Positions 8,565 to 16,908 of a stretch of DNA of 64,000 bases are shown piece after piece (position 1 is the stretch's first letter; each line of letters begins with the position of its first letter). Below the pieces are notes generated by a model. That model was not told where the DNA came from, did not search any database, and saw only the letters and a list, made by a program, of their open reading frames with translations. The position numbers and the translations under genes are program-made. This DNA is from Streptomyces hygroscopicus (GTDB taxonomy: Bacteria; Actinomycetota; Actinomycetes; Streptomycetales; Streptomycetaceae), in assembly GCF_026168105.1 (NCBI RefSeq), contig NZ_LBMW01000036.1:1-64000 (forward strand). The letters are read 5' to 3'.

Positions 8565-8995
8565 GACGCCCCGCCCACGTCCGGGTTGGCCTCGTCGGGA
8601 CGCTGCGCCTGCTCGGTGTCCACGTGCCCCAGTTCGGGCCGCGGCGCCAGCGGCGACAGATGGAAGGCCAGCGAAGCCGTGGTCTCACCGGTGTTGACCA
8701 GACGGTGGCGCACCCCGATGGGCACCAGCAGCGAGTCGCCGGCGGTGAGCGCGATCGGCTCGCCGTCCATCGTCATGCTCAGCTCGCCGCTGACGACGTG
8801 CAGGAACTCCTCGGAGTACGGGTGGTAATGCTCGGTGACGAAGTCGCCGGGCTCCAGCGTCAGTACGCCGCCGAAGCCCGAGGTGCAGCTGACGGTGCGG
8901 GGGCTCAGGGTGACGCGGATGTCGCCGCCGCGTTTGGTGTTGGGCGCGACCTCGTCGGCGGAGACCTTCACGGTCCGGGTGATGGCGGTGGTCAT
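8561..8995 (-). CDS. Cupin-domain protein (WhiE-ORFII-like)
   Basis: A 144-residue single cupin. The first motif, GDFVTEHYHPYSEEFLHVVSG, carries the two His and a Glu typical of metal-binding cupins. The second motif, GDSLLVPIGVRHRLVN, carries the third His. Cupins next to KS-alpha occur in whiE-type clusters; relatives such as RemF act as metal-assisted polyketide cyclases. Its stop overlaps the KS-alpha start, so it is made with the minimal PKS. The C-terminal ~25 residues are polar and probably unstructured. Cyclase against stabilising chaperone cannot be settled here. Confidence 0.85.
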   Translation of the reverse strand: MTTAITRTVKVSADEVAPNTKRGGDIRVTLSPRTVSCTSGFGGVLTLEPGDFVTEHYHPYSEEFLHVVSGELSMTMDGEPIALTAGDSLLVPIGVRHRLVNTGETTASLAFHLSPLAPRPELGHVDTEQAQRPDEANPDVGGAS

Positions 8996-9050
8996 GGGTG
9001 CACGTTCCTTCCTGCGGAAGCTGCGAGGGGGCCGTGTGACACACGGGGTG

Positions 9051-9386
9051 TCACTGGATGCGCCCCTTGTCCTTCGTCCAGACGTAAAAGGGCTCGGCCA
9101 TCGCGTCCTTGGGCTCCTTCCAGTTCGGGTCGTAGGGCTCGACGCACTCCGCGAGCCGGGTGTTGATGTCCTCGTAGAGCGGGTGGCTGCGCGCCCGGTA
9201 GAGGTTGGGGGAGATGTCCTCGTCGGCCTCGACCAGGTGGAAGTAGAGCCCGTGGAAGCGGAAGAGGGTGCGACGCGAGACCCCGATCATGTGCGGGAGG
9301 TCCGTGGCGTCGGACTCGGCGAAGATCTTGGCGATGTCGTCGGTCTTGTCGGGCCGCAGACGGGCCACGATCAGGGTGCGGTGCAC
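9051..9386 (-). CDS. TcmI-family polyketide cyclase
   Basis: A 111-residue protein starting at a GTG (HRTLIVARLRPD) with GGGAGG seven bases upstream. A longer in-frame extension runs into the divergent promoter and is rejected. The pattern RTLIVARL, then FAESDATDLPHMIGVSRRTLFRFHGLYFHLVE and a basic, W-containing tail matches TcmI/WhiE-ORFVII cyclases, ferredoxin-fold dimers that close the last rings of tetra- and pentacyclic polyketides. It is the first gene of the minus-strand PKS operon and divergent from the SchA/CurD-like gene at 9564. Confidence 0.9.
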   Translation of the reverse strand: MHRTLIVARLRPDKTDDIAKIFAESDATDLPHMIGVSRRTLFRFHGLYFHLVEADEDISPNLYRARSHPLYEDINTRLAECVEPYDPNWKEPKDAMAEPFYVWTKDKGRIQ

Positions 9387-9443
9387 GGCGAACCTCCCGG
9401 GAAAAGCCTCTGTCGGCATCGGATCCGGACGGTCGCACCGGCG

Positions 9444-9512
9444 TCTGGAGAGCCGCTCGAAGACACCTGAATTCCCGGCCGCGGCTGGACGGCAGTTCGA
9501 GGCGTCCCCGAG
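9444..9512. promoter_or_regulatory. Divergent PKS promoter region with SARP-like 11-bp repeats
   Basis: Two short arrays with an exact 11-bp period lie between the divergent genes at 9386 and 9564: TCTGGAG (9444), GCTCGAA (9455), CCTGAAT (9466); and GCTGGAC (9484), GTTCGAG (9495), CCCCGAG (9506). SARP activators bind heptamer repeats spaced 11 bp. The match is weaker than at other sites in this window. Confidence 0.5.
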
Positions 9513-9563
9513 CCGGATCGGCTGGGCTGGGACACACACCCCGGAGCGACAAGGAGCCGTCCC

Positions 9564-9950
9564 ATGCCGTTTGCGGCGATCACCTACGACATCAAGCCCG
9601 GCCACGAGAAGGAACTCGCCGAGATCTTCGGGAACTTCAAACGGGTACGCGGCAGCAACGTCTTCGACGCCCAGGGCCGCAGCGCCGGAACCATCCTGGC
9701 CACCGCGGTCTTCCTGCGGGACGACACGCTGGTCCGCGTCATCGAGTACACCGGCGACCTGGAGGCGGTCGCCCGGTTCATGGCGAACCAGCCGGGCGTA
9801 CGCGAGGTCGAGCGCAAGCTCAAGCCGTACCTGAGCCGGCCCCGGGACACCGACACGCCGGAGGGCTTCGTGGCGACCTTCAAGCGCAGCCTCCTGAAGA
9901 CCGTCGCGGAGGTCTCCGTACGGGATCGGGAGCCCGCCCCCCAGTCCTGA
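9564..9950 (+). CDS. SchA/CurD-like domain protein
   Basis: A 128-residue protein beginning PFAAITYDIKPGHEKELAEIFGNF, with VFLRDDTLVRVIEYTGDLEAVARFM in the middle. This is the SchA/CurD-like pattern found in spore-pigment and curamycin-type clusters. The fold is probably a ferredoxin-like alpha/beta barrel, and the family is thought to assist cyclisation or oxidation, though no reaction is firmly assigned. It is the only plus-strand gene of the early PKS block and is followed by a perfect terminator hairpin. It is a clear paralogue of the protein at 10477 (shared AITY-KPGHE, TAVF and EGDF-type blocks). Confidence 0.8.
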   Translation: MPFAAITYDIKPGHEKELAEIFGNFKRVRGSNVFDAQGRSAGTILATAVFLRDDTLVRVIEYTGDLEAVARFMANQPGVREVERKLKPYLSRPRDTDTPEGFVATFKRSLLKTVAEVSVRDREPAPQS

Positions 9951-9961
9951 CCGCCCCAGCA

Positions 9962-10008
9962 CGCCTCCGGCCCTTCCGCACATTCGGTGCGCGGAAGGGC
10001 CGGAGGCG
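9962..10008. terminator. Bidirectional hairpin terminator
   Basis: A perfect 18-bp stem: CGCCTCCGG and CCCTTCCGC (9962-9979) pair with 9991-10008 around an 11-base loop. It separates the convergent genes ending at 9950 and 10028. Confidence 0.9.
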
Positions 10009-10027
10009 TTGCGTGTGTGCCCTGCCC

Positions 10028-10480
10028 TCAGGAAGCCGTGACGGCAGCCGCCGTCACGGCCAGGGCCAGCACGGCCAGGGTCGTCCGCAGCAGGTGCCAG
10101 CGGCGCCACAGGGGCCGCGGATCCTGCCAGTCCGCCGGCAGCGCCGTCGGGTCCAGGACGGCCTTGACCCGCCGGTTGATGGGCACGTTGCACAGATGGG
10201 ACACCGTCGACACGCCGACGAGGAGCACGGTGGCGACGATGAACAGCACCCGCGCGGAACCGCTCGTCAGTGCGGCGAGCGCGCCGTCGGCGACCGCACT
10301 GCCGAGCACGATGACCGGCATCGTGGGATCCCAGTTCCGGCCCAGCAGCCGGTGCGCGTACACATAGGTGCCCGTGTCCATCGCGAACAGGGCGGGCACC
10401 ACACTCAGAGCCACGGCGAACAGCACCCCCGCGGTGATGCCGCCGCCGAGCAGCGCGATGACCGCGAGCAGCGCGGTCAT
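10028..10480 (-). CDS. DUF1772 / anthrone oxygenase-like membrane protein (second copy)
   Basis: A 150-residue protein with four hydrophobic segments, YVYAHRLLGRNWDPTMP and SHLCNVPINRRVKAV. The N-x-P-x-N-R block and the spacing match the protein at 5086, so these are paralogues in one cluster. The start overlaps the stop of the SchA/CurD-like gene as ATGA. The role is probably oxidation of an anthrone-like intermediate at the membrane, as for its paralogue. Two copies could act on different rings or form a heteromer (inference). Confidence 0.8.
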   Translation of the reverse strand: MTALLAVIALLGGGITAGVLFAVALSVVPALFAMDTGTYVYAHRLLGRNWDPTMPVIVLGSAVADGALAALTSGSARVLFIVATVLLVGVSTVSHLCNVPINRRVKAVLDPTALPADWQDPRPLWRRWHLLRTTLAVLALAVTAAAVTAS

Positions 10481-10866
10481 GACGCCTTGGCCGCCGAGGG
10501 ATGGGTGTCGACGGTCAGCTGGGAGATCGAGCGCATCGTCGCGTTGCGGAAGTACTGGACGAAATCCTGCGTGCTGGTGGTGTCCCGCTGCTCGGCCAGG
10601 AACGGAGCCAGCTTCTCCTCCAGGATGTGCACCCCCTTCTGCGCGGCCATGTGGCGGGCGACGGCCGAGAAGTCGCCCTCGTAGTGGATGATCCGCACCA
10701 GCACTTCGTCCTTGACGAACACGGCCGTGCCGAGCAGGCGGCCGGCCCGGTCCCCGGACTCCCCGGCGAAGTCCGGCGTGCTCACCCGCTGGAAGCCCGC
10801 GAAGATCTCCGCGATCCGGTCCTCGTGACCCGGCTTCACGCGATAGGTGATGGCGGCGTAGGGCAT
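10477..10866 (-). CDS. SchA/CurD-like domain protein (second copy)
   Basis: A 129-residue protein starting PYAAITYRVKPGHEDRIAEIF, with TAVFVKDEVLVRIIHYEGDFSAVARHM. It aligns along its length with the plus-strand protein at 9564. The ATG shares a base with the upstream SDR stop (TGATG), and the stop overlaps the next start (ATGA), so it is coupled on both sides. A longer in-frame extension through the SDR gene is rejected. Function is inferred as accessory cyclisation or oxidation; no catalytic residues can be named. Confidence 0.8.
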   Translation of the reverse strand: MPYAAITYRVKPGHEDRIAEIFAGFQRVSTPDFAGESGDRAGRLLGTAVFVKDEVLVRIIHYEGDFSAVARHMAAQKGVHILEEKLAPFLAEQRDTTSTQDFVQYFRNATMRSISQLTVDTHPSAAKAS

Positions 10867-11639
10867 CAGATTCCTCCGTCGACGTCGAGAGTGACACCGG
10901 TGACGTACGCGGCCGCGTCCCCGGCGAGATACAGGACCGCCCCGGCCACGTCCTCGGGACGGCCGAGGCGGCCGAGCGCCGTCATGCCCGCGATGCGCTC
11001 GGCAACCGGAGCCGGCAGGCCGGCCCCCGGTTCGGTCTCGGTCACACCGGGAGCCACGGTGTTGACCCGTACTCCCCGGCCCCCCAGCTCCTTGGCGAGG
11101 GCCCGGGTGAACCCGACCAGGGCGGCCTTGGAGGCGCTGTAGTGCACGCCGAGCGGCCGGCCGCGCAGCGCCACGGAGGCGCCCACGTTGACCACCGAGG
11201 CGCCCTCGGCGAGCAGGCCCACCAGCGCGTGGGTGACCTGGTAGACCGAGGTGGTGTTGTGGTTCAGCACCCGGTGCCACTCCGCCTGGTCCAGGTCCTC
11301 GAACTTGGCGTGGCCGTCCACACCGACGTTGTTGACCAGCACGTCGACACCGCCGAGGTGCTCGCGCACCGCGTCCGCCACCAGCCGGGCGCCCGCCGGC
11401 TCGGTGACGTCGGCCCGCACCAGTACGGGTGACTCGCCGCCGGCGGCGGTCAGTTCCTCGGCGAGGCGGCGGGCCGGTTCGCCGTCGGTGCGGTGCACGA
11501 CGGCCAGCCGGGCGCCGGACCGGGCGAAGGCCAGCGCGATCGCCCGGCCGATGCCGCGGGTGCCGCCGGTGACCACCACACGCCGGCCGGTGAAGCCCGT
11601 GCCGGCGGGGCCGGGGGACAGGGGGGCGGGAGCGGTCAC
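10866..11639 (-). CDS. SDR-family polyketide ketoreductase (second copy)
   Basis: A 257-residue FabG-like short-chain reductase: TGGTRGIGRA for NADP(H), NNVGV in place of NNAG, Ser in NVGASVAL and YSASK as the catalytic pair, ending TLDVDGGI. It resembles the SDR at 4215 in length and motifs, so this locus carries a duplicated set of SDR, ABM/SchA-type protein and DUF1772 protein. The start overlaps the ACP stop by 4 bp. Ketoreduction of the ACP-bound chain is the natural guess given that coupling. Confidence 0.88.
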   Translation of the reverse strand: MTAPAPLSPGPAGTGFTGRRVVVTGGTRGIGRAIALAFARSGARLAVVHRTDGEPARRLAEELTAAGGESPVLVRADVTEPAGARLVADAVREHLGGVDVLVNNVGVDGHAKFEDLDQAEWHRVLNHNTTSVYQVTHALVGLLAEGASVVNVGASVALRGRPLGVHYSASKAALVGFTRALAKELGGRGVRVNTVAPGVTETEPGAGLPAPVAERIAGMTALGRLGRPEDVAGAVLYLAGDAAAYVTGVTLDVDGGI

Positions 11640-11905
11640 CGGACCGCTCCGGCGCGCGGGGCCTCCTTGATGAGGTTCAGCAGCAGCCGCGGTGTCTCGG
11701 CCTCCGCCACGGCGTCGTCGGACAGCATGATGCCGTGGCGGCGCTCGATCACGCCGGTGACCTGGAGCAGCGCCAGGGAGTCGTAGCCGAACTCCAGGAA
11801 CGGCGTGTCGAGGGCCTCCTCACCGTCGAGGCTCATGCCCTCCTCCGGCGCTCCGACGCACTCCAGCAGCAGCGCGCTGAGTTCCGCAAGGGTGATGTCG
11901 CTCAT
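11636..11905 (-). CDS. Type II PKS acyl carrier protein
   Basis: An 89-residue carrier protein with the phosphopantetheine Ser in FLEFGYDSLALLQV; GYDSL is typical of type II aromatic PKS ACPs. The start ATG has a purine-rich AAAGGAAG upstream. It is likely the ACP for the KS-alpha/CLF pair, although it sits about 4.4 kb away instead of directly after CLF as in most clusters. It is the first gene of the minus-strand block ACP, SDR, SchA/CurD, DUF1772, all overlapping. A second, atypical ACP is at 14453 and a third is fused to an AT at 19949. Confidence 0.93.
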   Translation of the reverse strand: MSDITLAELSALLLECVGAPEEGMSLDGEEALDTPFLEFGYDSLALLQVTGVIERRHGIMLSDDAVAEAETPRLLLNLIKEAPRAGAVR

Positions 11906-11984
11906 CGTTCGTTCTTCCTTTCGCAGGCCGACCCAGGGCCGGTGTTCACGGTGGGGAACGGGACAGGGAGGCCGGGCCGGACCG

Positions 11985-12809
11985 TCAGCCGACCCGGGCC
12001 AGCCGCCCGAGCGGCAGGGAGCCGTCCAGGTCGAGCAGGGGGGAGGAGTCGAGCACCGCCCGCTGGAGGTTCTCGATGCCGGGCGAGGGATCGAGGCCGA
12101 GGTGCTGGCCGAGCGCGGCCCGCAACTGCCGGTAGGCGTTGAGGGCGTCCCCCCGGCGTCCGGCGCGGTACAGGGCCACCATCAGCTGGCCGTGGATGCC
12201 TTCGTGCAGCGGGTAGCGGGCGGCGAGTCCGGAGAGTTCGCCGATGAGCTCATGGTGGCGACCCAGCCTCAGGTCCGCCTCGATTCGCCCGTGAAGCACG
12301 CTCATCCGTGACTCCTCAAGGCGGGTGGCCTCCACCTCCAGCAGGGGGCCGCACTGCACGTCGACCAGGGCCCGGCCGTGCCACAGGGCGAGCGCCCGGC
12401 CCAGGTAGTCCGAGGTTGCGGCCCAGTCGCCCTGCTCCAGTGTCCGATGGCCGGCCGAGGCCAGCGCCTCGTACTCCTGGACGTCGACCAACCCGCCCTG
12501 GGTGTCGAGCAGATAGCCGCCGGGCTCGGTGACCAGGACGCTCTTCGCGCCGTTCGGCAGGCCGGCACGGTCCTCGCCGAGCGCGCCGGAGATGAGAGTG
12601 CGCAGCTGCAGTATGTAGGTCTGCAGGGTGGTCTGGACGCTGCGCGGCGGCGATTCCCCCCAGACCTCCTCCACCAACGAGGAGACCGAGACCAACTGGT
12701 TGGCTTGCAGGGCGAGCAGGGCGAGCACCTTGCGGGGCTTGACGGCGGTGGGTGTCACCGACACCCCCGACTGAATCGCCCTGAACGGCCCCAGTGCGCT
12801 GATGTCCAT
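11985..12809 (-). CDS. SARP-family transcriptional activator
   Basis: A 274-residue Streptomyces antibiotic regulatory protein. The N-terminal OmpR-like winged helix (residues ~1-95: ALGPFRA, KPRKVLALLALQANQ, TLQTYILQLR) is followed by a bacterial transcriptional activation domain (~100-255). AAGGGG lies upstream of the ATG. SARPs activate pathway genes by binding 11-bp-spaced heptamer repeats over the -35 region, and several such arrays are present in this window. A second, similar SARP lies at 42158; both share the LALLALQA and TTLQTYILQLR stretches, so they may bind the same sites. Confidence 0.95.
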   Translation of the reverse strand: MDISALGPFRAIQSGVSVTPTAVKPRKVLALLALQANQLVSVSSLVEEVWGESPPRSVQTTLQTYILQLRTLISGALGEDRAGLPNGAKSVLVTEPGGYLLDTQGGLVDVQEYEALASAGHRTLEQGDWAATSDYLGRALALWHGRALVDVQCGPLLEVEATRLEESRMSVLHGRIEADLRLGRHHELIGELSGLAARYPLHEGIHGQLMVALYRAGRRGDALNAYRQLRAALGQHLGLDPSPGIENLQRAVLDSSPLLDLDGSLPLGRLARVG

Positions 12810-12824
12810 CCGCGGATCCCCTTC

Positions 12825-13598
12825 CTAGAAGTACGTTTCAGCCGGTGGGGGCGCGGGCACGGCGCTGTGCAGCGCTGCCCCGACGGCCGCCGGCACCTCG
12901 CGGTCGCGGACGAAGAAGTGACCGCCGGCGACGGTCCTGAGGTGGAACCCCGAGCTGGTGCAGCGCTCCCAGGCAGCAACCTGCGCGACGCTCACCATCG
13001 GGTCGTCCCGCCCCGCGAACGCCCACAACGGGCAGGGCAGGGGGGCCGGTTCAGCCGTGCGCAGGCCTGCCGCGAGCCGCAGGTCCGCCCGGAGGGTGCC
13101 GAGCGTGGCGCGCAGCCAGTCACGGCGGGCGAGCAGCGCCTCCGGCACGCTCGCGTCGTCGGTGAGCAGACCCGCCAGCTGCGCGTCGGTGAGGTTCCGG
13201 GCCGTCCCCGCCGCCAGCAGCGGTGAGGGCAGGTGCGGTGCCGGGCAGGCGCCGACCGCCACCAGTGCCGGCGCCCGGTGCCCCGTCTCGACGAGGTGCC
13301 GGGCCAACCGGTAGGCCACCAGCGCTCCCAGGCTGTGACCGTACAAGCCGTACGGCCCGTCCAGGAGCGGCCCCAGATCCTGCGTCAGCTCCACGAGGAG
13401 CCGGTCGGCGTCGGTGATCGGTGCCTCGCGCCGCAGGGACTCCCGGCCGGGCAGTCGAACCGGGACGACCGCGACGCCCGGGCCGACCCGCTGCCGCCAC
13501 CCGGCGAAGGCCATGGCGCCCGCGCCCGCGTGGTGGAAGCACAGAAGTCTGCGCGCCGATCCGTCGGCGGGCCATCGCGCAGCGAGAAAACGAGGCAC
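12825..13598 (-). CDS. Type II (external) thioesterase
   Basis: An alpha/beta hydrolase of about 257 residues. LLCFHHAGAGA forms the oxyanion region, GHSLGALVAY holds the nucleophile Ser, FAGRDDPMV the acid and GGHFFV the catalytic His. External thioesterases clear stalled or mis-primed acyl groups from carrier proteins. I chose the GTG (PRFLAARW) preceded by AAAGGGGAT over an ATG 21 bp upstream. It ends 15 bp before the SARP start. The presence of three carrier proteins plus a type I PKS in the locus gives it several possible clients. Confidence 0.88.
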   Translation of the reverse strand: MPRFLAARWPADGSARRLLCFHHAGAGAMAFAGWRQRVGPGVAVVPVRLPGRESLRREAPITDADRLLVELTQDLGPLLDGPYGLYGHSLGALVAYRLARHLVETGHRAPALVAVGACPAPHLPSPLLAAGTARNLTDAQLAGLLTDDASVPEALLARRDWLRATLGTLRADLRLAAGLRTAEPAPLPCPLWAFAGRDDPMVSVAQVAAWERCTSSGFHLRTVAGGHFFVRDREVPAAVGAALHSAVPAPPPAETYF

Positions 13599-13670
13599 GG
13601 GATCCCCTTTCCGTCCCAACGCAGACCTGGGAGACGGCCTCGAGCGTCACCGCACCCTCTGGAAGAGCGC

Positions 13671-14453
13671 TCAACGAGCGGTCGAGAGTCGTGGTACGAA
13701 GGGTGCGTCACCGGTGTGGGGCCGGCCGCCGAAGCCGGGGTCGTGGACGGCGGCGCTCACCATGTAGCGGCCGGCGACCAGCCAGCTGGTGAACGACCAC
13801 TCCCCGCCCGCGACGGGGGAGCCGTCCGGGCGCAGCAGCTGTACCTGCCTGTCCCGCGGGCTGAAGCCGAACTCGGTGAACCGGAACCGCAGCCCTTGGC
13901 CGATCGCCTTGCTGTACGCCTCTTTGAGCGTCCACAGCCGCACGAGTTCGCCGTTGCGCAGCTCCTCCACCACCTGCTGCAGGGCCTCGAGTTCGTATGG
14001 GGTGCACACCTGGCGCTCCGTGCCCAGGCCCAGCATCCGCCGGTCGGCGAGTTCGATGTCCACGCCGATCCTGCTGTGCCGGGTCAGCCCGACCACCAGC
14101 AGCTCCTCGGTGTGGCTCAGGCTCACATCCAGCTGGTCGATGCCGCGCAGGTACGGGCGGCCGCCGGGCTTGTACGCCAGCTCCAGTTCCTCCGGAGCGG
14201 TGCCCAGGACCGCGCCCGCCGCCGACTTCAGCAGCAGCCGGGACGCCACGAACCGCCGTAGGGCCTGCGGCTTTGTGATGCGTCCGAGCCGGGCGTGGTC
14301 ACGCCCCAGAACCGCCGCCAGCCGGTCGTCGCCGAGGTCGTCGGGGAGCCAGTCGGAGATCGCCGCGTAGATGACGGACGCCCCCGAGGAGCGGACCTGC
14401 TCCCGCACCGGATCCCAGGAGGCGCCGGGACCGCGGCACAGCCACGGACGCAT
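13671..14453 (-). CDS. Sfp-type 4'-phosphopantetheinyl transferase
   Basis: A protein of about 260 residues with the Sfp hallmarks VSLSHTEELLVVGL, RIGVDIE (Mg-binding Asp and Glu) and LWTLKEAYSKAIGQGL (the W-x-x-KEA-x-x-K motif). It transfers phosphopantetheine from CoA to apo-carrier proteins and would activate the ACPs of this cluster. The ATG overlaps the second ACP gene as TGATG, suggesting a dedicated pair. An in-frame extension through the ACP gene is rejected. Its 3' end contains an 11-bp-spaced pair (CTCAACG, GTCGAGA; 13670-13687) that may serve the downstream thioesterase. Confidence 0.93.
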   Translation of the reverse strand: MRPWLCRGPGASWDPVREQVRSSGASVIYAAISDWLPDDLGDDRLAAVLGRDHARLGRITKPQALRRFVASRLLLKSAAGAVLGTAPEELELAYKPGGRPYLRGIDQLDVSLSHTEELLVVGLTRHSRIGVDIELADRRMLGLGTERQVCTPYELEALQQVVEELRNGELVRLWTLKEAYSKAIGQGLRFRFTEFGFSPRDRQVQLLRPDGSPVAGGEWSFTSWLVAGRYMVSAAVHDPGFGGRPHTGDAPFVPRLSTAR

Positions 14454-14797
14454 CAGCCCACCGGCAGACCGACGAGCTCCGTGAGCCGGTCCGCGAGGTC
14501 GCCGAGGGTGCCGCAGCCCAGGAACACGTCCGCCAGGGAAACCTCTGCCAGCTCCGGGTACCGGTGCTCCAGGCAGCACTTCATCTCGATGAGCATCACC
14601 GAGTCGACGTCGAGGTCGTCCTCGAGCCGCAGTTCGGGGGTCAGCTCCTGCGACGGCTGCCCGAGCACCCGGGCCACCTCCTCCCTCACGGCACGCAGCG
14701 TCGCGGGGACCGGGGCGTCCGCCCGGTCACCCGCCGGGCGGGTGGCAGGAGGGCCGGCCCAGGGGAGTACGGGGGGTGGGAGAGTGGGGCGGGTCAT
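14453..14797 (-). CDS. Acyl carrier protein (atypical, starter-module type)
   Basis: A 114-residue carrier with a Pro-rich N-terminal tail (about 30 residues) followed by an ACP fold. LRLEDDLDVDSVMLIEMK contains the phosphopantetheine Ser in DSV rather than DSL. GAGGAGG lies upstream of the ATG. Its neighbours are a PPTase (overlapping), an acyl-CoA-dehydrogenase-like gene 25 bp upstream and, across the divergent promoter region, a fatty-acyl-AMP ligase. Such sets load a free acid onto a carrier and desaturate it there. I therefore read it as the starter or side-chain carrier; this is inference. Confidence 0.85.
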   Translation of the reverse strand: MTRPTLPPPVLPWAGPPATRPAGDRADAPVPATLRAVREEVARVLGQPSQELTPELRLEDDLDVDSVMLIEMKCCLEHRYPELAEVSLADVFLGCGTLGDLADRLTELVGLPVG

Positions 14798-14822
14798 GGT
14801 TCTTGTTCCTCCTCGGCGGCGC

Positions 14823-16577
14823 TCATCGGCCGATCAGGGTGGCGTACAGGTCGTAGCTGCGGGCGTCGTCGAATCGGTCCACCAGCTCGGAGAGCAGTTG
14901 TTCCTCGCCGAGCCGGGGCGGTCTGGGGGTCGCCGGGTCGAGCCTGCGCAGCACCCGCGCCAGTGCCATCACCGCCCAGGCCGGGCCGGCCAGCAGGTCG
15001 TCGCCGGAGGCGGTGTGGTGGCGCCACACGCCCAGACAGGCGGCGCCCGCGGCGATCAGCGAGTACCGGTCGGCCAGCGCGTACACCCGGGGTTCGGGGC
15101 GACCGCCGCGGCGGCTGACCAGGGCCGCGCAGTCGTGCCGGAGCCGGTCCAGCTCGGTGCCGAGCGCGTCGGCGTATCCGGCCAGCGCCCGCTCCAGTTC
15201 GCCCCCGCCCGGTGCCCGCGCATGCTCCACGGAGGCCTCCAGGCCGCCCACGAGGGAGTCCCCCTCCGCGGGCAGGGTGAACTCCCAGGGCCGTACGTCG
15301 GGCAGCCCGGGTTCGAACGGCTGGAACAGCGCGGCACCGGCCGGACCACTGTCCGGGCCCCGTAGTGCGGGCAGCCGGAGAAGATGGGCGGCGATGGCCG
15401 CCCGGCTCGCCTCGCTGCCCACCGGGCCGAGACCGATCATCGGCAGGTCCCGCACCGACTTCTGGAAGGCGGCGTACGCGCCCTGACGCGCGTACGACTC
15501 CGCGCCGAGCACGATCGACAGGTCGTACAGCGTCTCGGTGAGGAACATGGGCAGCAGGTACTTCACCACCGCGCTCAGCGTGGCGCTCTCGCGCGGCAGC
15601 AGATGCACCGCCCGGGTGGCCACCAGCGCCAGCGCGTCGCACATCAGCAGATCGCTGAACGCGTCCAGGAGCGCCGCCCGGGTGCGGGGCATGCGCAACG
15701 AGGCCCGGCTGCGCGAACGGTGGGAGCGGGCGAAGGCGACCGCGGTGCGCAGCGCCGTGTCCGCGCAGCCCAGTGCCATCGACGGGCCGGCCGCGCGGGT
15801 GACGGGAAAGGCGCGCGCGGCCAGCTCCGCCCCGTCCGGCTCGGCACCGAGCAGTTCCCGGTCGCTCACCCGGTACCGGGTGAACTCCAGGCCGTGCACC
15901 AGACATCCGCGAATGCCGGTGGTGGACCTGCGGGGCAGCAGCCGGAACCCGGGGGTGCCGGACTGGGGGGTGTCGATGAGGAAGGCGCTGTGGGCATCCG
16001 GCCCGGACCGGCCCACGCGCGCGAACAACAGCAGTGAGGCCGCCCGCGCGGCGTTGTTGAGCGCCTCCTTCCGGCCACTGAGGAGGTATCCGTCACCGTC
16101 GGGGACCGCGGTGAATCCGTTGTGGAGGAAGTCGTTGCCCTCGGCCGGTTGGGGGTAGGCGCACGCCATGCGGCCACCGGAGAGCAACAGGTCCGCCGTA
16201 CGCCGTCGTTGGTGTACGGAGCCCCCGGACCACACGACCACCGCCGCCAAGTACGTGCTCATCCCGTACCCCAGTCCCAGGGCCGCGTCCCGCCGGAACA
16301 CCGTCCGCATCACCCGCACCAGGGCGTCCAGGCGCCGCAGTCGGCCGCCCAGTTCCTCGGGCACGAACTCGGCGTTGAACCCGAAGTCCTCGAGCAGTTG
16401 TTCCGCCGCCGGCAGCATCCGCCGCTCACCGTCGGCCCGCACGAACTGCTCGGCTCCCAGCGGGTTTCCCGGATCGTCCAGGTCCCCGAAGCCGTGCTCG
16501 AGCCGGGCGATGCGCTCCTGCACGCCGGTCTCGGCTGTTTGGGCGTACCCGTGCCCCGGAGTGGTGTCCGCCGCCAT
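14823..16577 (-). CDS. Acyl-CoA (acyl-ACP) dehydrogenase homologue
   Basis: About 584 residues, long for this family (usually 380-400), with an extra C-terminal helical region (~400-584) as in larger ACAD-type enzymes. Recognisable parts are the N-terminal helical domain, the beta-domain around MACAYPQPAEGNDFLHNGF, an FAD-contacting helix in AFARSHRSRSRASLRMPRTRAALLD and a central C-terminal helical domain. No catalytic Glu can be fixed with certainty. Three candidate starts lie within 10 bp; ATG at 16577 has the best-spaced GGAGG. It probably oxidises the acyl group on the ACP encoded just downstream. Confidence 0.8.
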   Translation of the reverse strand: MAADTTPGHGYAQTAETGVQERIARLEHGFGDLDDPGNPLGAEQFVRADGERRMLPAAEQLLEDFGFNAEFVPEELGGRLRRLDALVRVMRTVFRRDAALGLGYGMSTYLAAVVVWSGGSVHQRRRTADLLLSGGRMACAYPQPAEGNDFLHNGFTAVPDGDGYLLSGRKEALNNAARAASLLLFARVGRSGPDAHSAFLIDTPQSGTPGFRLLPRRSTTGIRGCLVHGLEFTRYRVSDRELLGAEPDGAELAARAFPVTRAAGPSMALGCADTALRTAVAFARSHRSRSRASLRMPRTRAALLDAFSDLLMCDALALVATRAVHLLPRESATLSAVVKYLLPMFLTETLYDLSIVLGAESYARQGAYAAFQKSVRDLPMIGLGPVGSEASRAAIAAHLLRLPALRGPDSGPAGAALFQPFEPGLPDVRPWEFTLPAEGDSLVGGLEASVEHARAPGGGELERALAGYADALGTELDRLRHDCAALVSRRGGRPEPRVYALADRYSLIAAGAACLGVWRHHTASGDDLLAGPAWAVMALARVLRRLDPATPRPPRLGEEQLLSELVDRFDDARSYDLYATLIGR

Positions 16578-16645
16578 GGCCATCACCTCCGACCTCCCTT
16601 CCTGTGCGGCTCCGCAGTCCCCGTTCCTCCGCTGTGCCCCGGTCG

Positions 16646-16663
16646 GTCAAGGGCGGCTCAAGG
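16646..16663. promoter_or_regulatory. SARP-like direct repeat
   Basis: GTCAAGG (16646) and CTCAAGG (16657) are spaced exactly 11 bp. They lie upstream of the minus-strand acyl-CoA-dehydrogenase gene and overlap the stop of the small gene at 16647. Confidence 0.6.
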
Positions 16664-16856
16664 TGGCCGTGGCACGCTCTTCGACACGCGCCGGGCCCGC
16701 GTTCTCGTACGGCCAGGAACTGCCGAAGAGCTCCCGCGGAGGCAGGCCCGGTATCCACATCCAGCCGTACGCCACCAAGGCGTGGAGCACCGGACGCAGC
16801 ACACTGCGCAGCGGGCCGGAGGGGTTCGGTCCGAGGTTGTCGTTCATGCTCGGCAT
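16647..16856 (-). CDS. Small protein, possibly DUF6059-like
   Basis: A 69-residue reading frame (or 66 from the next ATG). A hydrophobic core, VLHALVAYGWMWIPGLPPRELF, is flanked by polar ends. Small actinomycete proteins with a VAYGWMW-type helix and PPRELFG are found beside polyketide clusters (DUF6059); I recall the family but cannot verify the match. It precedes the acyl-CoA-dehydrogenase gene on the same strand with about 70 bp between them, and AGGGAT upstream is a possible ribosome site. It may be a single-pass membrane peptide. Function unknown. Confidence 0.5.
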   Translation of the reverse strand: MPSMNDNLGPNPSGPLRSVLRPVLHALVAYGWMWIPGLPPRELFGSSWPYENAGPARVEERATATLSRP

Positions 16857-16908
16857 GGCACATCAGATCCCTTCGTGACACTCGATGGAGGCAGCCTCGC
16901 AACCGACG

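Noticed and set aside
9387..10193. Long upstream extension of the TcmI-like cyclase
   Set aside because: It would cross the divergent promoter and the antisense SchA/CurD gene. A GTG with GGGAGG at 9386 gives the family's normal length.
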